64,000 bases of DNA from Bubalus kerabau (lineage: Eukaryota > Chordata > Mammalia > Artiodactyla > Bovidae). Position numbers and translations under genes: made by a program. This document shows positions 63,116 through 64,000 of the stretch, one piece after another (the first letter of the stretch is position 1; each line of letters opens with the position of its first letter). The stretch is taken from NCBI RefSeq assembly GCF_029407905.1, contig NC_073645.1, forward strand, positions 46,997,501-47,061,500, in the 5' to 3' direction. A model generated the notes under the pieces. It was given only the letters and a program-made list of their open reading frames with translations. It did no database searches and was not told the origin of the DNA.

Positions 63116-63164
63116 GGTTTTATAAGAAGGAAAATTTCCCAAGTGTTTGAACCCACAGCTCACT

Positions 63165-63310
63165 AAGCCCTCTTAATAACTGTGTGGACTTGAGCACATC
63201 ACTCAAGTTCTCTGAATCTGGACTTCCCTATCAAATGACACGTATGATTTGGCAGCTCAGAGCTGTCATGATAACACCTGAGCTTGGCCACTGGAGTACT
63301 CAGCAAGCAA
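63165..63310 (+). repeat. MIR SINE fragment
   Basis: 'actgtgtggacttgagcaca', 'tcactcaagttctctgaatc' and 'tcatgataacacctgagctt' fit the MIR 5' core. Diverged. Confidence 0.65.
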
Positions 63311-63975
63311 TGGTTGTTCCCATCTTCATACAAAGCAGGATGAAACCAGGGCTTCAGTGGCAAGGACCGTGTGAGCCTAGGAAGGAATGAGGCACTCTAC
63401 AAGGGAGTGGGCGAAGACTTCAGGGACAAGACATTTTGAAGCAGGGGGTAGATACCCTTCACCCCCAGGGTAAAGTGATAGGAGATCCATTCCCTGCAAA
63501 CTGGAATCCCAAAATGAGAATAGAAGGACAATTAAGAGAAGGGGTTGGACCCTGCCATACCTGTTATTCTCAAAGTCAGGAGACCTCCCTGACCACATGT
63601 GTGCAGAAAGTCTCTTTGGATGTCAAAGGGGAAGTGATGCCAAGGGATGCTCTACCCATAGGCCTCTTTAGCAGAATCCATTTTGGCTAAGAGATGCGTG
63701 CACACACATGGGAGAATCCTAAGATATACCACATATGGGCTGTGATACCAGGCACATCAAAATGATTGTCCAAGGGAAACCCAGAGAAATGCCCCATAAA
63801 AGTGATTTAAACTGCCAGGAGGTGTGACTCCACGACTCACCCCAGAGTCTGCTGTGTGCCTATCGCATGTACTGTATCCTTTCCCCTCTTAACAAGTACT
63901 TTACTTCCTTCACTGTTTTCCATCTTTGTGGGAATTCTTTTCCACAAAGCTGAATGGCCAGGGCCTTGTCACTGA
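63311..63975. other. single-copy DNA
   Basis: No gene or repeat recognised. Confidence 0.4.
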
Positions 63976-63978
63976 CCA

Positions 63979-64000
63979 CTGGTCTAGTGGCTAGGATCTG
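63979..64000 (+). mobile_element. possible start of a CHR-type SINE, cut by window end
   Basis: 'ctggtctagtggctaggatctg' resembles the head of the tRNA-derived SINEs seen elsewhere ('ggtctagtggctagga'). The window ends here, so only the first bases are visible. Confidence 0.55.

Overview
This window is ruminant (bovid-type) nuclear DNA with no protein-coding gene, rRNA gene or tRNA gene that I can support. The host assignment rests on interspersed repeats: many copies of the RTE-clade LINE BovB, the BovB-derived SINEs Bov-tA and BOV-A2, the tRNA-derived artiodactyl SINE with the 'gggacttccctggtggtc' head, and bovine-type L1 3' ends. BovB with Bov-tA/BOV-A2 in these numbers is diagnostic of ruminants. 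The sequence alone does not let me separate cattle from sheep, goat, yak or deer.

Layout. 1-5 kb: two 5'-truncated antisense BovB copies, one inside an L1 3' end with a clean target-site duplication (TSD). 5-19 kb: mostly single-copy DNA with scattered SINEs, an MLT1-like LTR and ancient MIR/L1/L2 fragments. 19.6-22.6 kb: a near-complete sense BovB. 22.6-38.5 kb: single-copy DNA, SINEs, L1 3' ends and a BovB nested inside a Bov-tA SINE. 38.5-40.4 kb: a kilobase-scale (CCAT)n array with higher-order structure, bordered on both sides by polypyrimidine tracts. 40.4-44 kb: single-copy, partly AT-rich DNA. 44-54 kb: the densest transposon stack, an L1 ORF2 fossil split by BovB, two SINEs and a 60-bp L1 tail, then cut by a near-complete antisense BovB. 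54-64 kb: more SINEs, an internally deleted L1, two BovB 3' ends and single-copy DNA.

The only protein-like material is decayed BovB and L1 retrotransposon sequence (APE-type endonuclease and reverse transcriptase with the YADD box). All copies carry stops or frameshifts. The longest open frames (over 600 codons) are artefacts of the CCAT array, whose 4-bp period leaves all three forward frames open. Several AT-rich, repeat-free islands (about 6.0-6.66, 10.8, 14.1, 30.8, 34.5, 42.65 and 55.9 kb) look like conserved non-coding elements. That would fit a gene desert or a large intron, but it needs a conservation track.

I did not find an undescribed functional system. The most unusual items are the higher-order CCAT array, small template-switch-like scars inside an L1 and a BovB, the 60-bp L1 insertion with its own TSD, and the nested insertions whose order can be read from TSDs. 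Repeat-family names come from recognising consensus patterns, not from a database search. Element edges are exact where a TSD is quoted and otherwise uncertain by about 10-30 bp.
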